NCBI GenBank assembly: GCA_934479825.1
Contig: CAKSOW010000007.1
Location: 43,966 to 107,965 of the forward strand
Direction: 5' to 3'
Length of the DNA: 64,000 nt
Source: an uncultured Eubacteriales bacterium
GTDB lineage: Bacteria; Bacillota; Clostridia; Oscillospirales; CAG-382
The notes beneath the pieces were generated by a model that was not told the origin of the DNA, ran no database searches, and saw nothing but the letters and a program-made list of their open reading frames with translations. The translations under genes were made by a program, and so were the position numbers. Of this stretch, positions 40,906 to 49,583 are shown one piece after another. Each line of letters opens with the position of its first letter. Within the stretch, counting starts at the first letter, position 1.

Positions 40906-43146
40906 TTACGCCTTGTGGGACGCATAGTAGTTAATAAGACAGCCGTCGAGAATGATTTCTTTTTCATCATCGGTGAGCCCTTTGACGTAAAGCGTGAGTT
41001 CGTGAACCGTTCCGTCTTTTCCGAGAACCTTGGCGGAAAATTCTTCTTTTCCGGCGGCAAGCTGTTTCCGGATATCCGGAATGAAAACATAATCATCCGC
41101 TTCATACGGAAATTTTTCGTTTTTATCTAATGTAAACGGCAGAATACCCCAGTTGATACAGTTGCTGCGATACCGTTTGGTGGCAAATTCGTAGCAAATA
41201 TTGGCAAAACCGCCGAGCACTTTCTGACAGGACGCGGCCTGTTCGCGCGCTGAGCCGTCGCCGGGCTTGTTGGCAAAGACGCAGGAACCGAACTGGGTGT
41301 TCGCAATCAGTTCGTCCGCCTTTCCGAACGCTCCGAGAACGCTCATCAGCTCTTGCGGCTTTTCACCGGAAACGCGTGCGCGTTCGGTCTTATCGACTGC
41401 CTTACTGCGTGAAACATACAGCGGTTCGCGGCGCGAAAGAGCAAATTCTGCCAGACGGAGCGGATTACTGCGGTAAGACGAAGTTTCGCCGGACGGAATC
41501 AGTTCGTCGGTCGTGGTGACGTCGTCACGAATGACAGCGGCCAGCTTGACAAGCAGATTTTCGGCAAGCGGATACATCTTCGGCCAATCCGTGATGTTCG
41601 GCCCCATGATGAGTTTTTCGTCTTTCAACGGCTTGCCGAATCCATAGTAAACACGGTGTTCATAAACTGTCTTGTCGAACGTGTACGGCGTGGGTGAAAA
41701 ATCGTAATCGACATCGGTAGCCGCCGTAATCACGCCGCCGTGAGCGGCTGTTGCGGCAATACTGCGCGAGTCCATGAGCGCAACGCCGGCTAGTTGCCCC
41801 TCGCCGGGCTTGGAGCCTTCGCGGTTAGGAAAGTTACGCGTGGTGTGGCGAAGGGAAAGACCGTTGTTGGCAGGCACGTCGCCTGCGCCGAAGCACGGAC
41901 CGCAGAACGACGGCTTGATGACCGCGCCGGCTTCCAACAGAGTTTCCGTAAAGCCGCCGCGCGTGAGGGCAAGGCTGACGGGAACGCTGGTCGGGTAGAC
42001 CGAAAGATTGAAATAGCCGTTTCCTGTGCTTTTCCCGGCAAGAATCGCAGAAGCTTCGCAGATGTTGTCAAACAGTCCGCCGCTGCATCCGGCGATAATG
42101 CCTTGATCGGCATAAACTTTGCCGTCGCGTACTTTGGAAACAAGGTCGAGTTCGACTTTGCCGAATTTTTCGGCAGCCGTCTTTTCCACATCGGCAAGAA
42201 TATCGGTGGCGTTTTCGGTGAATTCGTGAATGGTGTAGGCGTTGGACGGGTGGAACGGCAGGGCGATCATCGGTTCGACTTTGTCAAGTTCAATGGTGAT
42301 CATGCTGTCGTAGTAGGCTGCCTTTTCAGGAGCTAATTTCTTATAGTCGTCCGGACGGCCGTGAACGGCGTAATGCTCTTTCACCGTGTCGTCGGTCTCC
42401 CAGACAGAGGAAAGGCAGGTGGTTTCGGTGGTCATAACATCGATACCGTTGCGGAAATCGATGGGCAGGGAGGCGATGCCGGGGCCTGCAAATTCAAGCA
42501 CTTTGTTTTTGACAAAACCGTTGGCGAACACCGCCTTGGTAAGGGCGAGAGCCACATCGTGCGGACCGACACCGCGGCGCGGCTTCCCGGTTAAATAGAC
42601 TAAAACGACCGACGGATAAGCAATGTCATAAGTGTTCTTCAAAAGCTGTTTGACTAATTCCGGACCGCCCTCTCCGACACCCATGGTGCCGAGCGCTCCG
42701 TAACGCGTGTGGCTGTCCGAACCTAAAATCATTTTACCGCAGCCGGAAAGCTCTTCACGTGCGAACGAGTGAATAACGCTCTGGTTGGCCGGAACATAAA
42801 TGCCGCCGTATTTGCGTGCGGCGGAAAGACCGAAAACATGGTCGTCTTCGTTGATCGTGCCGCCGACAGCACAAAGACTGTTGTGGCAGTTGGTGAGCGC
42901 GTAGGGAACCGGAAATTCGCAAAGTCCGCTGGCACGGGCGGTCTGAATGATACCGACATAGGTAATATCGTGCGAAACAAGCGCGTCAAAGCGGATCTTC
43001 AAATGCGCGTCGTCCTTGGACGTGTTGTGCGCGGATAAAATGCGATAGGCAATAGTGCCCTTTTTCGCTTGTTCAACCGGAACAGACGAAGTATGGGTCG
43101 GTTTGCCGTCTATGAGAAATACGCCGCCGTTTTCAAGAGTTATCAT
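40906..43146 (-). CDS. acn: Aconitate hydratase
   Basis: 746 residues. Three Fe-S ligand cysteines are visible in GCSGGLFDN and SFCGPCFGAGD. Substrate motifs include MILGSDSHTRYGALGTMGVG. The C-terminal swivel domain contains NTQFGSCVF and YRSNCINWGILPF. It interconverts citrate and isocitrate. ATG 43146 is favoured over the in-frame ATG 43182 because AAAGG precedes it and the fold begins there. A consensus promoter lies at 43212-43240. With icd two genes on, it forms the oxidative branch from citrate to 2-oxoglutarate. Whether it is AcnA-like or a clostridial-type aconitase was not resolved. Confidence 0.92.
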   Translation of the reverse strand: MITLENGGVFLIDGKPTHTSSVPVEQAKKGTIAYRILSAHNTSKDDAHLKIRFDALVSHDITYVGIIQTARASGLCEFPVPYALTNCHNSLCAVGGTINEDDHVFGLSAARKYGGIYVPANQSVIHSFAREELSGCGKMILGSDSHTRYGALGTMGVGEGGPELVKQLLKNTYDIAYPSVVLVYLTGKPRRGVGPHDVALALTKAVFANGFVKNKVLEFAGPGIASLPIDFRNGIDVMTTETTCLSSVWETDDTVKEHYAVHGRPDDYKKLAPEKAAYYDSMITIELDKVEPMIALPFHPSNAYTIHEFTENATDILADVEKTAAEKFGKVELDLVSKVRDGKVYADQGIIAGCSGGLFDNICEASAILAGKSTGNGYFNLSVYPTSVPVSLALTRGGFTETLLEAGAVIKPSFCGPCFGAGDVPANNGLSLRHTTRNFPNREGSKPGEGQLAGVALMDSRSIAATAAHGGVITAATDVDYDFSPTPYTFDKTVYEHRVYYGFGKPLKDEKLIMGPNITDWPKMYPLAENLLVKLAAVIRDDVTTTDELIPSGETSSYRSNPLRLAEFALSRREPLYVSRSKAVDKTERARVSGEKPQELMSVLGAFGKADELIANTQFGSCVFANKPGDGSAREQAASCQKVLGGFANICYEFATKRYRSNCINWGILPFTLDKNEKFPYEADDYVFIPDIRKQLAAGKEEFSAKVLGKDGTVHELTLYVKGLTDDEKEIILDGCLINYYASHKA

Positions 43147-43211
43147 GAGCTTCAAGCCTTTCAAAAACATGGTAGGAGTCAAAGAGTTTAAACATACATT
43201 TTAATATATAT

Positions 43212-43240
43212 ATTATATAGAAAACTTGATTTTCTGTCAA
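43212..43240 (-). promoter_or_regulatory. Consensus promoter of acn
   Basis: Minus strand: TTGACA (43240-43235), a 17-base spacer, TATAAT (43217-43212). Confidence 0.85.
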
Positions 43241-43255
43241 TAGGCAGACTTATCA

Positions 43256-43286
43256 AAAAAACGCCGATTTCCCGGCGTTTTTTTTT
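43256..43286 (-). terminator. Bidirectional-type terminator after the SbcD-like gene
   Basis: ACGCCG (43261-43266) and CGGCGT (43273-43278), preceded by A and followed by T runs. It sits about 45 bases after the stop of the minus-strand nuclease gene, upstream of acn. Confidence 0.75.
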
Positions 43287-43322
43287 ACAATTATCTTACT
43301 TGTATCTTGCTTGGAAAACTTC

Positions 43323-44429
43323 TCACAGTTCACGTCCGTTCAAAGCCTTTAATCCGTATTTGAGCGCTAAAATGGCGGTTTCGCGTTCCGACGGATTTTC
43401 CGAAACCAGAGCCGGTTCCAATTTCCGGTAAAACGCACCGATTAACGTTCCTTCTTTTTTTAATATCTCCGCACCGTAAAGCGGCAGCGTGTTGTCTTTT
43501 ACTTCCAGTTCATACGGCTTGGAAAGAACCGAACGCAAGGCGTTTTCGTCCACTGAAAACTCCGGTGTCGTCACACCCTCTAAAATCAAGCGTAAAGCCG
43601 TATCGTTTCCGTATTCGCCGCATTCGGAAAGGAGCTTTTGGGCAATATCCGAAATGCCGGACGCGCCGGTAATGTCCACCGTGCAGACCTCGTACCGCCG
43701 TTTGCAGAAACGGACGGCATGCAGTTCCGTTTTCTCTTTTGTGATCTCGCCGACAAGCGCGCCTTTGTAGCCGGTTTCGTCAAAACCGCGTCCCTCGATA
43801 CAGCCGGAATAGGCGTATGCCGTTTTCCCGGCATGATGTAAACCGTCCGATTTGTGAATGTGGCCGAGCGCGGCATAGTCAAAGCTGCTGTTTTCAAGGT
43901 CGTTTGCGGAAAGCGGCGCATAGCGGGACAGGGGAGAGGCAAGATCGGCATGTGCCAAAAGAATATTGATTTTTCCTTGGGCGTCCTCCGGCAAGCGGAA
44001 ACCGGCAAGCGGCGGAGCCGTGTACGCGTCGGACGTGAAAGCGTATCCCCATACGCGCACGTCGCTTTCGGGAATATCGAAATATCCGATTTCGGGCGTT
44101 GAGAAGATGTGTACATTTTCCGGCCATTCGGTAAGCTTGTAAGGAGAGCGTTCGTTAAAGGGGTCGTGGTTGCCCGGTGCAATGACAAAATGACAGGATG
44201 GGAATGCCGAGAACTCGTGTACCAACATTTCCATGGTGTCTTTTGTGACAAAATCGTCGTCAAACAGGTCGCCGGCGATAAGAAACAACTTGCAGTTTTC
44301 GGTTTTGGCATACAGCACCGCACTGGAAAAATCGCTTCGTAGCTCCGTGCGCCGCTTTCCGGCGTCTGACGGCAGATAGAGCGAAAACGGCGAATCCAAG
44401 TGAATGTCGGCACAGTGTAAAAACTTCAT
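43323..44429 (-). CDS. SbcD/Mre11-like metallophosphoesterase (YhaO type)
   Basis: 368 residues. The calcineurin-like metal motifs appear in order: HCADIHLDSPF, LIAGDLFDDD, APGNHDPF, NILLAHADL and ALGHIHKSD. The C-terminal capping part is divergent. YhaO/SbcD nucleases act with an ATPase partner (YhaN or SbcC) in DNA end processing. No partner lies next to it, so it may act alone or with a distant gene. AAGGAG precedes ATG 44429. It is between rpmE and acn on the same strand, with terminators separating the three. Confidence 0.88.
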   Translation of the reverse strand: MKFLHCADIHLDSPFSLYLPSDAGKRRTELRSDFSSAVLYAKTENCKLFLIAGDLFDDDFVTKDTMEMLVHEFSAFPSCHFVIAPGNHDPFNERSPYKLTEWPENVHIFSTPEIGYFDIPESDVRVWGYAFTSDAYTAPPLAGFRLPEDAQGKINILLAHADLASPLSRYAPLSANDLENSSFDYAALGHIHKSDGLHHAGKTAYAYSGCIEGRGFDETGYKGALVGEITKEKTELHAVRFCKRRYEVCTVDITGASGISDIAQKLLSECGEYGNDTALRLILEGVTTPEFSVDENALRSVLSKPYELEVKDNTLPLYGAEILKKEGTLIGAFYRKLEPALVSENPSERETAILALKYGLKALNGREL

Positions 44430-44486
44430 GTTTTCGGTCTCCTTTGTTTGTTGTGCAAATAATTCACAGAGCGGCTAAGCGCATAA

Positions 44487-44510
44487 AAAAAGACGTTTGC
44501 ACAGCAAACG
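44487..44510 (-). terminator. Intrinsic terminator of rpmE
   Basis: CGTTTGC (44494-44500) and GCAAACG (44504-44510); on the minus strand a T run follows. It begins 11 bases after the rpmE stop. Confidence 0.8.
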
Positions 44511-44520
44511 CCTTCTTTTA

Positions 44521-44721
44521 TCAGTCAAGATTGAATTTTTTCTTGAACTTATCCACTCGTCCGCCTGCATCAACGAATTTCTGCTTGCCCGTAAAGAACG
44601 GATGGCACTTCGAGCAGATATCAACACGAAGCTCCGGCTTGGTGGAACGAGTCTTGAACGTCTCGCCGCATGCGCATTTAACGGTAGCTTCAACGTATTC
44701 CGGATGGATTCCCTGCTTCAT
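44521..44721 (-). CDS. rpmE: 50S ribosomal protein L31, zinc-binding form
   Basis: 66 residues beginning MKQGIHPEYVEATVKCACGE. The four zinc ligands are two cysteines in CACGE and two in CSKCHPF, so this is the zinc-ribbon (C+) form, which can store zinc. GGAGTG lies before ATG. It has its own promoter and terminator. Confidence 0.97.
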   Translation of the reverse strand: MKQGIHPEYVEATVKCACGETFKTRSTKPELRVDICSKCHPFFTGKQKFVDAGGRVDKFKKKFNLD

Positions 44722-44763
44722 CTATATCACTCCTATTCATTTTCGATTCCGATAACAAGAGAT

Positions 44764-44792
44764 ATTATAGCACATCTTTTCCGATTTTGCAA
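44764..44792 (-). promoter_or_regulatory. Sigma-A-type promoter of rpmE
   Basis: Minus strand: TTGCAA (44792-44787), a 17-base spacer, TATAAT (44769-44764). Confidence 0.75.
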
Positions 44793-44898
44793 GAGAAATC
44801 GCTCAATAAATGAAAATATTTTGTGAACAGAAATGCTTCGCGTGCTGCCGCGTGCGTTTCCTTAGTTTTTTTATGAAAAAATAGTCTTTCTCACTATT

Positions 44899-44932
44899 TT
44901 CGACGAATTTTTCACTTTATATATGATACAAT
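44899..44932 (+). promoter_or_regulatory. Candidate Spo0A-controlled promoter of spoIIE
   Basis: CGACGAA (44901-44907) differs by one base from the Spo0A box TGNCGAA. TACAAT (44927-44932) is a plausible -10 about 20 bases later and about 80 bases before spoIIE. The known spoIIE promoter is activated by Spo0A with sigma-A, but no recognisable -35 is present here. Weak. Confidence 0.35.
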
Positions 44933-45012
44933 GCCGTTAAAGAAACAGTATATGGCAAAAATTACAAATTTATGCATATAAAAGTAACGGAAATACAGAA
45001 AGGAACATGTTT

Positions 45013-47397
45013 ATGCAGAAGGTCGGAACACAAAGAAGAAAACAAAACGGAAAGCCGCCGCTTTATGTGCGGTTCAAGGAGGCGTTCGGAAAGCACACAG
45101 AAAAACTCGGTGCATTTTTAGTTCCTGCACTCCGCAAGGGAAAAACGGCTGTTCTGAAAGCGGCTGCCAAAAGCGGCATTGAACCGGCGATTCTTCGCGG
45201 ATATGCCATGTGCATGGTACGTCTCGCTTTTGGTTTTCTTATGGGGTATGCCAAGCTTCCGCAGAATATCCGCCCGTTCGGCATTGCGGCTGTCTGCGCG
45301 TTTTCCGAAGAAAAGAGCGTGCTTTTTACCTATATCGGCGCGGCGCTTTCGTGTCTGTTTGCCGGAAACGGCGCTTTGCCGGGTTTTATTCTGTATTTTT
45401 TGCTGTACGTCGGCCGAAAGGCGTTTACCGAATCGAAATTCTCCGAACCGCTGTATGCGCGAGTGCTTGAAAGCGCGGCCGTGAGCATGGCGCTGGGTGT
45501 GATACGCATTTGCGCCGGGCGCAGTGAACCGATATACGAATATGTCGCCTTTTTGGCCCTGACGGCAACAGCTTCCGCCTTTACCGTTTTTTTCACCATG
45601 TTGTTTTCCGGCGAACAGAAAAGCAAGCTCAGTTCGCGCAGTATCTGTTTGTATGCGCTCATGGGCGCGCTTGTCTGTTCCTTGAAAGGAGTCGTTTTTT
45701 ACGGTTTTGATGTGCAGTTGATTGCCGCCTGCATTATCACGCTTGTTTTTGCGGCCGCCAACGGTTTTATGCATGCCGGAATTGTCGGGTTTGTCTGCGG
45801 AATCGCCTGCATGTCGCCATGGATTTCGGCGGCATTGGGATTAAGTGGCATTGCGGCGGCGTTTCTGTTTTCCAAAGGAATTTTTACGGCTATTGCGGCT
45901 TTTTGCGGTGTGTTCTGGGTGTGCGGCGCGTATGGGGTCGGGCTGAACGCCTCGGTAAACGCGTTGCCATCAGTGTTATGCGCCGGGGTCTTGTTTGTGC
46001 CGGCCTGTGGCGTTATGCCGGATTTTATACGATTGAATGCGCCGCCGTCTCACAGACAGCATCGTTCTTATACAGGGGAAACCGGCTGCGAAAAACAGCT
46101 AAGCGACGCGTTTTTCTCGCTTTCCGAGGTGTTTTCCAAGCTTGCGGAGAAGAAAAAGTATCCGAGCAAAAACGATGTGTCGCTTGCAGCGGATAAGTGT
46201 TTCGATGAGGTTTGCCAAGGCTGTGCGCTCAGTGAAATGTGCTATGCCAGACGAAAAACGGATATGGGGGAATTGAAAGAAACCTTATTTGCGGTTCTTT
46301 CTGCACGTGCGGCAGAACCGGAGGATTTCGGCACGCAGATGAGCGATAAGTGCATACGGTTGGATTCCATGTGTGAAGCGCTTAATGCGGCATACCGCAA
46401 GCTTTCGGTGTCCTATGCGGCGGATAACCGCACATCGCTTCTTTCATCGCAGTATGCCGGAATGGCGCGTGTGATGCTTGATGCCGAGAGCCGTTCAATA
46501 GAGAGAAACAAACGCGATACCGGTATGGAAAACAAGATAAGCGAAGCATTTCGTCAAGCAAATGTGCCGTTTTCCGGTGTGATCTGCACGAACAGCCGAG
46601 AGAAGAAAACGCGTGTCAGCGGAATCAATCTGAATCGTTTTCCGTTTACGGCCGAGGAATTCAAAAAGTATATCAGCGCTTCGTGCGGCATGCGCGTGAC
46701 GGAGCCGAGCTTTGATATCTCCGAAAAAGGGGGAATTGTGCTGTCGTTTGAGCGTGCCCCGATCATTTCAGCGGAATATGCCTATGCCGGCGAACCGATG
46801 AAAAGTACGGACATCAGCGGCGATACGGTTGTTTTTCCGAACGGCGGAAAAGATGTGTTTTATGCGCTTTTATGCGACGGCATGGGCAGTGGCATGGGAG
46901 CGGCGACTGCGTCGCGGCTTTCCTCGCTGTTTATGGAAAAGATGCTTGTCGCCGGAACGAAGAAGTCGGTTATTCTCGAACTGTTGAACACGGTTTTATT
47001 GTCGCAGAGCGGCGAGAACTTCTCGACGGTAGATCTTCTTGAAACCGATCTCTTAACGGGACGTTGTTCGTTTATCAAGGCAGGAGCCGCGCCGACGTAC
47101 ATTTACCGTTCAGGAAAGCTATTCAAGATTTTTTCCGCCACGCCGCCTGTGGGAATTTTATCTTCCTTTACGGCGGAAAGCACGCGTTTTGATGTCAGGC
47201 CGGGGGATTTGATCTTCATGCTGTCGGACGGTGTGGTACAAAACGGGGAGGATGGGGCATGGCTTGCGGAATTGGTAAAGCTGGACAAGACAAGCGATCC
47301 GTCAAGTCTTGCGGCGCGGATATTGGAGCGTGCCGCGGAAATCAACACGCGTTCGGATGATGCGAGTGCGGCGGTGATCCGTATCAAGGCTGCGTAA
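45013..47397 (+). CDS. spoIIE: Stage II sporulation protein E, PP2C-type phosphatase
   Basis: 794 residues. The N-terminal part has about ten membrane segments (roughly residues 60-340). A cytoplasmic linker with cysteines follows (CFDEVCQGCALSEMCYARRK), as in other SpoIIE. The PP2C phosphatase spans about 590-794, with metal aspartates in ALLCDGMGSGMGAATASRLS and FMLSDGVVQNG. SpoIIE dephosphorylates SpoIIAA to release sigma-F in the forespore and takes part in polar septation. ATG 45013 is chosen over ATG 45007 because AAAGGAA then has proper spacing. Length is close to the Bacillus protein (about 827). Confidence 0.95.
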   Translation: MQKVGTQRRKQNGKPPLYVRFKEAFGKHTEKLGAFLVPALRKGKTAVLKAAAKSGIEPAILRGYAMCMVRLAFGFLMGYAKLPQNIRPFGIAAVCAFSEEKSVLFTYIGAALSCLFAGNGALPGFILYFLLYVGRKAFTESKFSEPLYARVLESAAVSMALGVIRICAGRSEPIYEYVAFLALTATASAFTVFFTMLFSGEQKSKLSSRSICLYALMGALVCSLKGVVFYGFDVQLIAACIITLVFAAANGFMHAGIVGFVCGIACMSPWISAALGLSGIAAAFLFSKGIFTAIAAFCGVFWVCGAYGVGLNASVNALPSVLCAGVLFVPACGVMPDFIRLNAPPSHRQHRSYTGETGCEKQLSDAFFSLSEVFSKLAEKKKYPSKNDVSLAADKCFDEVCQGCALSEMCYARRKTDMGELKETLFAVLSARAAEPEDFGTQMSDKCIRLDSMCEALNAAYRKLSVSYAADNRTSLLSSQYAGMARVMLDAESRSIERNKRDTGMENKISEAFRQANVPFSGVICTNSREKKTRVSGINLNRFPFTAEEFKKYISASCGMRVTEPSFDISEKGGIVLSFERAPIISAEYAYAGEPMKSTDISGDTVVFPNGGKDVFYALLCDGMGSGMGAATASRLSSLFMEKMLVAGTKKSVILELLNTVLLSQSGENFSTVDLLETDLLTGRCSFIKAGAAPTYIYRSGKLFKIFSATPPVGILSSFTAESTRFDVRPGDLIFMLSDGVVQNGEDGAWLAELVKLDKTSDPSSLAARILERAAEINTRSDDASAAVIRIKAA

Positions 47398-47403
47398 CTG
47401 TTT

Positions 47404-47436
47404 GGTGACACAAGGGCAGTTTGCCCTTGTGTCACC
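47404..47436 (+). terminator. Strong hairpin after spoIIE
   Basis: GGTGACACAAGGGC and GCCCTTGTGTCACC (perfect 14-base arms), followed by a second perfect palindrome at 47441-47464 (GGTGGCTTTTTA and TAAAAAGCCACC). T runs are weak, so termination may depend on both. Confidence 0.7.
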
Positions 47437-47480
47437 GACGGGTGGCTTTTTATAAAAAGCCACCCAAAGGATGTTTTTAT

Positions 47481-48278
47481 GTTACTTTTTCTCTTGTACG
47501 AAAAAGTAACATAAAGAGAACGTTTTTTCTGTTACTTTTTGCGGCGTGCAAAAAGTAACCAAAAACACGCCGAGGGCTTCGGCCCTCTGGACTCCGGGGA
47601 GCGGTTCAAAATTCCGAGCGTGGGTATTATTTATTGAGTCGCAAGTTTGTGCTATCAGGATCTTTTAGCAAAAATTGCAGTCTTGTGCAATATAGCTCGG
47701 AGAATTTTGAACCGGTGCGAGACAGCGGCTTTACTGCGCAAGGATTTGAAAGTGTTTATGAAAAGGCAGAGTTGGATTTAGATGGACAGTAGGTTATGTG
47801 TTTCATGGAATGGGAGAGTTTGGTGGGAATTTAGGTTTTGGAGAACAGACAGTTTTTTAGGAAAACGAAAGGTTGGGTGAGAGAATAAAAATTTCGGTTT
47901 TCTGTACACAAGCAAGCTATGGTTTTACTCCCAACGTTCTACTCGTTTCACAACAATTTCTCATTTCCACTGCACCCAATATAACGTGCAGTTTTTCTTT
48001 TTATCAACCGCTTGCGGCGTCAAGCCCGCACTGCAACTTCGATTTTTCGCAAAACCCGATTCTGCGTCTAATGAAAACTTACCCTTTCGCACCGTTTCAA
48101 AACATGGCCGTGCGTATTTGCGGCACTTATAAAATTTCGCAAAAAATCTTAATGCGCAGAACCTTTCAAAATTTACCGAAAACCACTCCGCACGGGTTTT
48201 GAACCGCACTTTGGGTATCCAGAGGGTCGCAACCCTCTGGTCTGCTTTTGGTTACTTTTCGCAGAGGCGAAAAGTAAC
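47481..48278 (+). repeat. Composite non-coding repeat, copy C
   Basis: Fills the convergent junction between spoIIE and tgt. Order: palindromes 47481-47510 and 47531-47559, hairpin H2 47603-47713, central part 47714-48093, hairpin H1 48094-48205, palindrome 48251-48278. Same orientation as copy B. H2 aligns by eye with B along its whole length, including the arms GGTTCAAAATTCCGAGC and GCTCGGAGAATTTTGAACC. H1 and the adjoining core align with copy A (for example CGCACGGCCATGTTTTGAA). No conserved protein frame. Confidence 0.85.
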
Positions 48279-48347
48279 GTAAAAACGTCTCTTTTCTGCT
48301 TTTCGAGAACCAAAAAGCACTCTTTCCGGACTTTCCGGAAAAGCACA

Positions 48348-48422
48348 GTCCGCCCGATGGTTTTACCATCGGGCGGACAACTCTAAATTCTTTTGCCACG
48401 CTTTTCTTTTAAGAAAAGCGTG
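48348..48422 (-). terminator. Hairpins after tgt
   Basis: Two perfect stems: CACGCTTTTCTT/AAGAAAAGCGTG (48397-48422) and GTCCGCCCGATGG/CCATCGGGCGGAC (48348-48378). The second shares its CCGCCCGATG arm with the terminator at 32515. T runs are short, so terminator function is likely but not certain. Confidence 0.6.
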
Positions 48423-48438
48423 CGAAAAAACTTGGCTC

Positions 48439-49575
48439 TCAGTCGTCTACTCTCGATCCGAGCAGTTCGACGTTTTCACGGAAGAATTCTTCATACTGCC
48501 CCTCGTCGAGAGCGGCGCGAATGCGTTCCATGAGCGTGTTGTAAAAATACAGATTGTGCAGAACACATAAACGCATGCCGAGTAACTCACGCGCTTTGAA
48601 CAAATGGCGGATATAGGCGCGCGAATAACTCCGGCAGGCCGGACACCCGCAACCCTCTTCGATCGGACGCGGATCACGCTCATATTTGTTGTTGTTGAGG
48701 TTGATAAGCCCTTTCGAGGTGAAAAGATTCCCATGACGCGCATTGCGGCTGGGCATGACGCAGTCAAAGAAATCCACACCGCGCCGCACGGCCTCCAATA
48801 TGTTCACCGGCGTGCCGACTCCCATTAAGTACCGTGGCTTATCTTTCGGCATGAACGGTTCAACCTGTTCAATGATCGAATACATGACCTCAGCCGGTTC
48901 TCCCACGGCAAGACCACCGATGGCGTAACCGTCAAGATCAAGCTCGGCGATGGCCTTCATGTGGTCGGTACGCAGATCCGGGAACGTGCAGCCTTGGTTG
49001 ATACCGAATAACATCTGCTTGGGGTTGACCGCGTCGGGGAGCGCATTGTTTTTGGCCATTTCTTCCTTGCAGATATGAAGCCAGCGCGTCGTGCGCGCGC
49101 AAGCCGCTTTGGAATAGCTGTGCTCGGCCGGGTTAGCCACACATTCGTCAAACGCCATGGCAATGGTCGAACCGAGATTCGACTGAATCTTCATGCTTTC
49201 TTTCGGTCCCATAAAAATGCGTTTGCCGTCCATATGCGACGCGAAAAGAACGCCCTCTTCGCTGATTTTGCGTAAAACCGCAAGCGAAAACACCTGAAAT
49301 CCGCCACTGTCGGTGAGTACCGGTCCTTGCCAGTTAAAAAACTTGTGTAAACCGCCTAATTCCTTAATCACATCGTCGCCGGGACGGACATGCAAGTGAT
49401 AGGTGTTGGATAACTCCACCTGACACTTGATCTGTTTCAGATCGTCTGTGCTGACCGCGCCTTTTATGGCGGCGGACGTTCCGACATTCATAAATACCGG
49501 CGTTTCAATCACGCCGTGCGGTGTGATGAAGCGGCCTCGGCGTGCGGCGTTTTCCTGCTTTAATAAAATAAACAT
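48439..49575 (-). CDS. tgt: tRNA-guanine transglycosylase (queuine/preQ1)
   Basis: 378 residues. It shows VLTDSGGFQVFSLAVLRKIS, YAIGGLAVGEP, the nucleophile region DFFDCVMPSRNARHGNLFT, and the zinc site CGCPAC with a later histidine in VLHNLYFY. The enzyme swaps guanine 34 of GUN-anticodon tRNAs for preQ1 as a step to queuosine. ATG 49575 gives the usual family length (about 375-380); the frame stays open into mutL, 8 bases away, so an extension is unlikely. Last gene of the nadABC-mutL-tgt group. Confidence 0.96.
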   Translation of the reverse strand: MFILLKQENAARRGRFITPHGVIETPVFMNVGTSAAIKGAVSTDDLKQIKCQVELSNTYHLHVRPGDDVIKELGGLHKFFNWQGPVLTDSGGFQVFSLAVLRKISEEGVLFASHMDGKRIFMGPKESMKIQSNLGSTIAMAFDECVANPAEHSYSKAACARTTRWLHICKEEMAKNNALPDAVNPKQMLFGINQGCTFPDLRTDHMKAIAELDLDGYAIGGLAVGEPAEVMYSIIEQVEPFMPKDKPRYLMGVGTPVNILEAVRRGVDFFDCVMPSRNARHGNLFTSKGLINLNNNKYERDPRPIEEGCGCPACRSYSRAYIRHLFKARELLGMRLCVLHNLYFYNTLMERIRAALDEGQYEEFFRENVELLGSRVDD

Positions 49576-49583
49576 TCTTCTAT

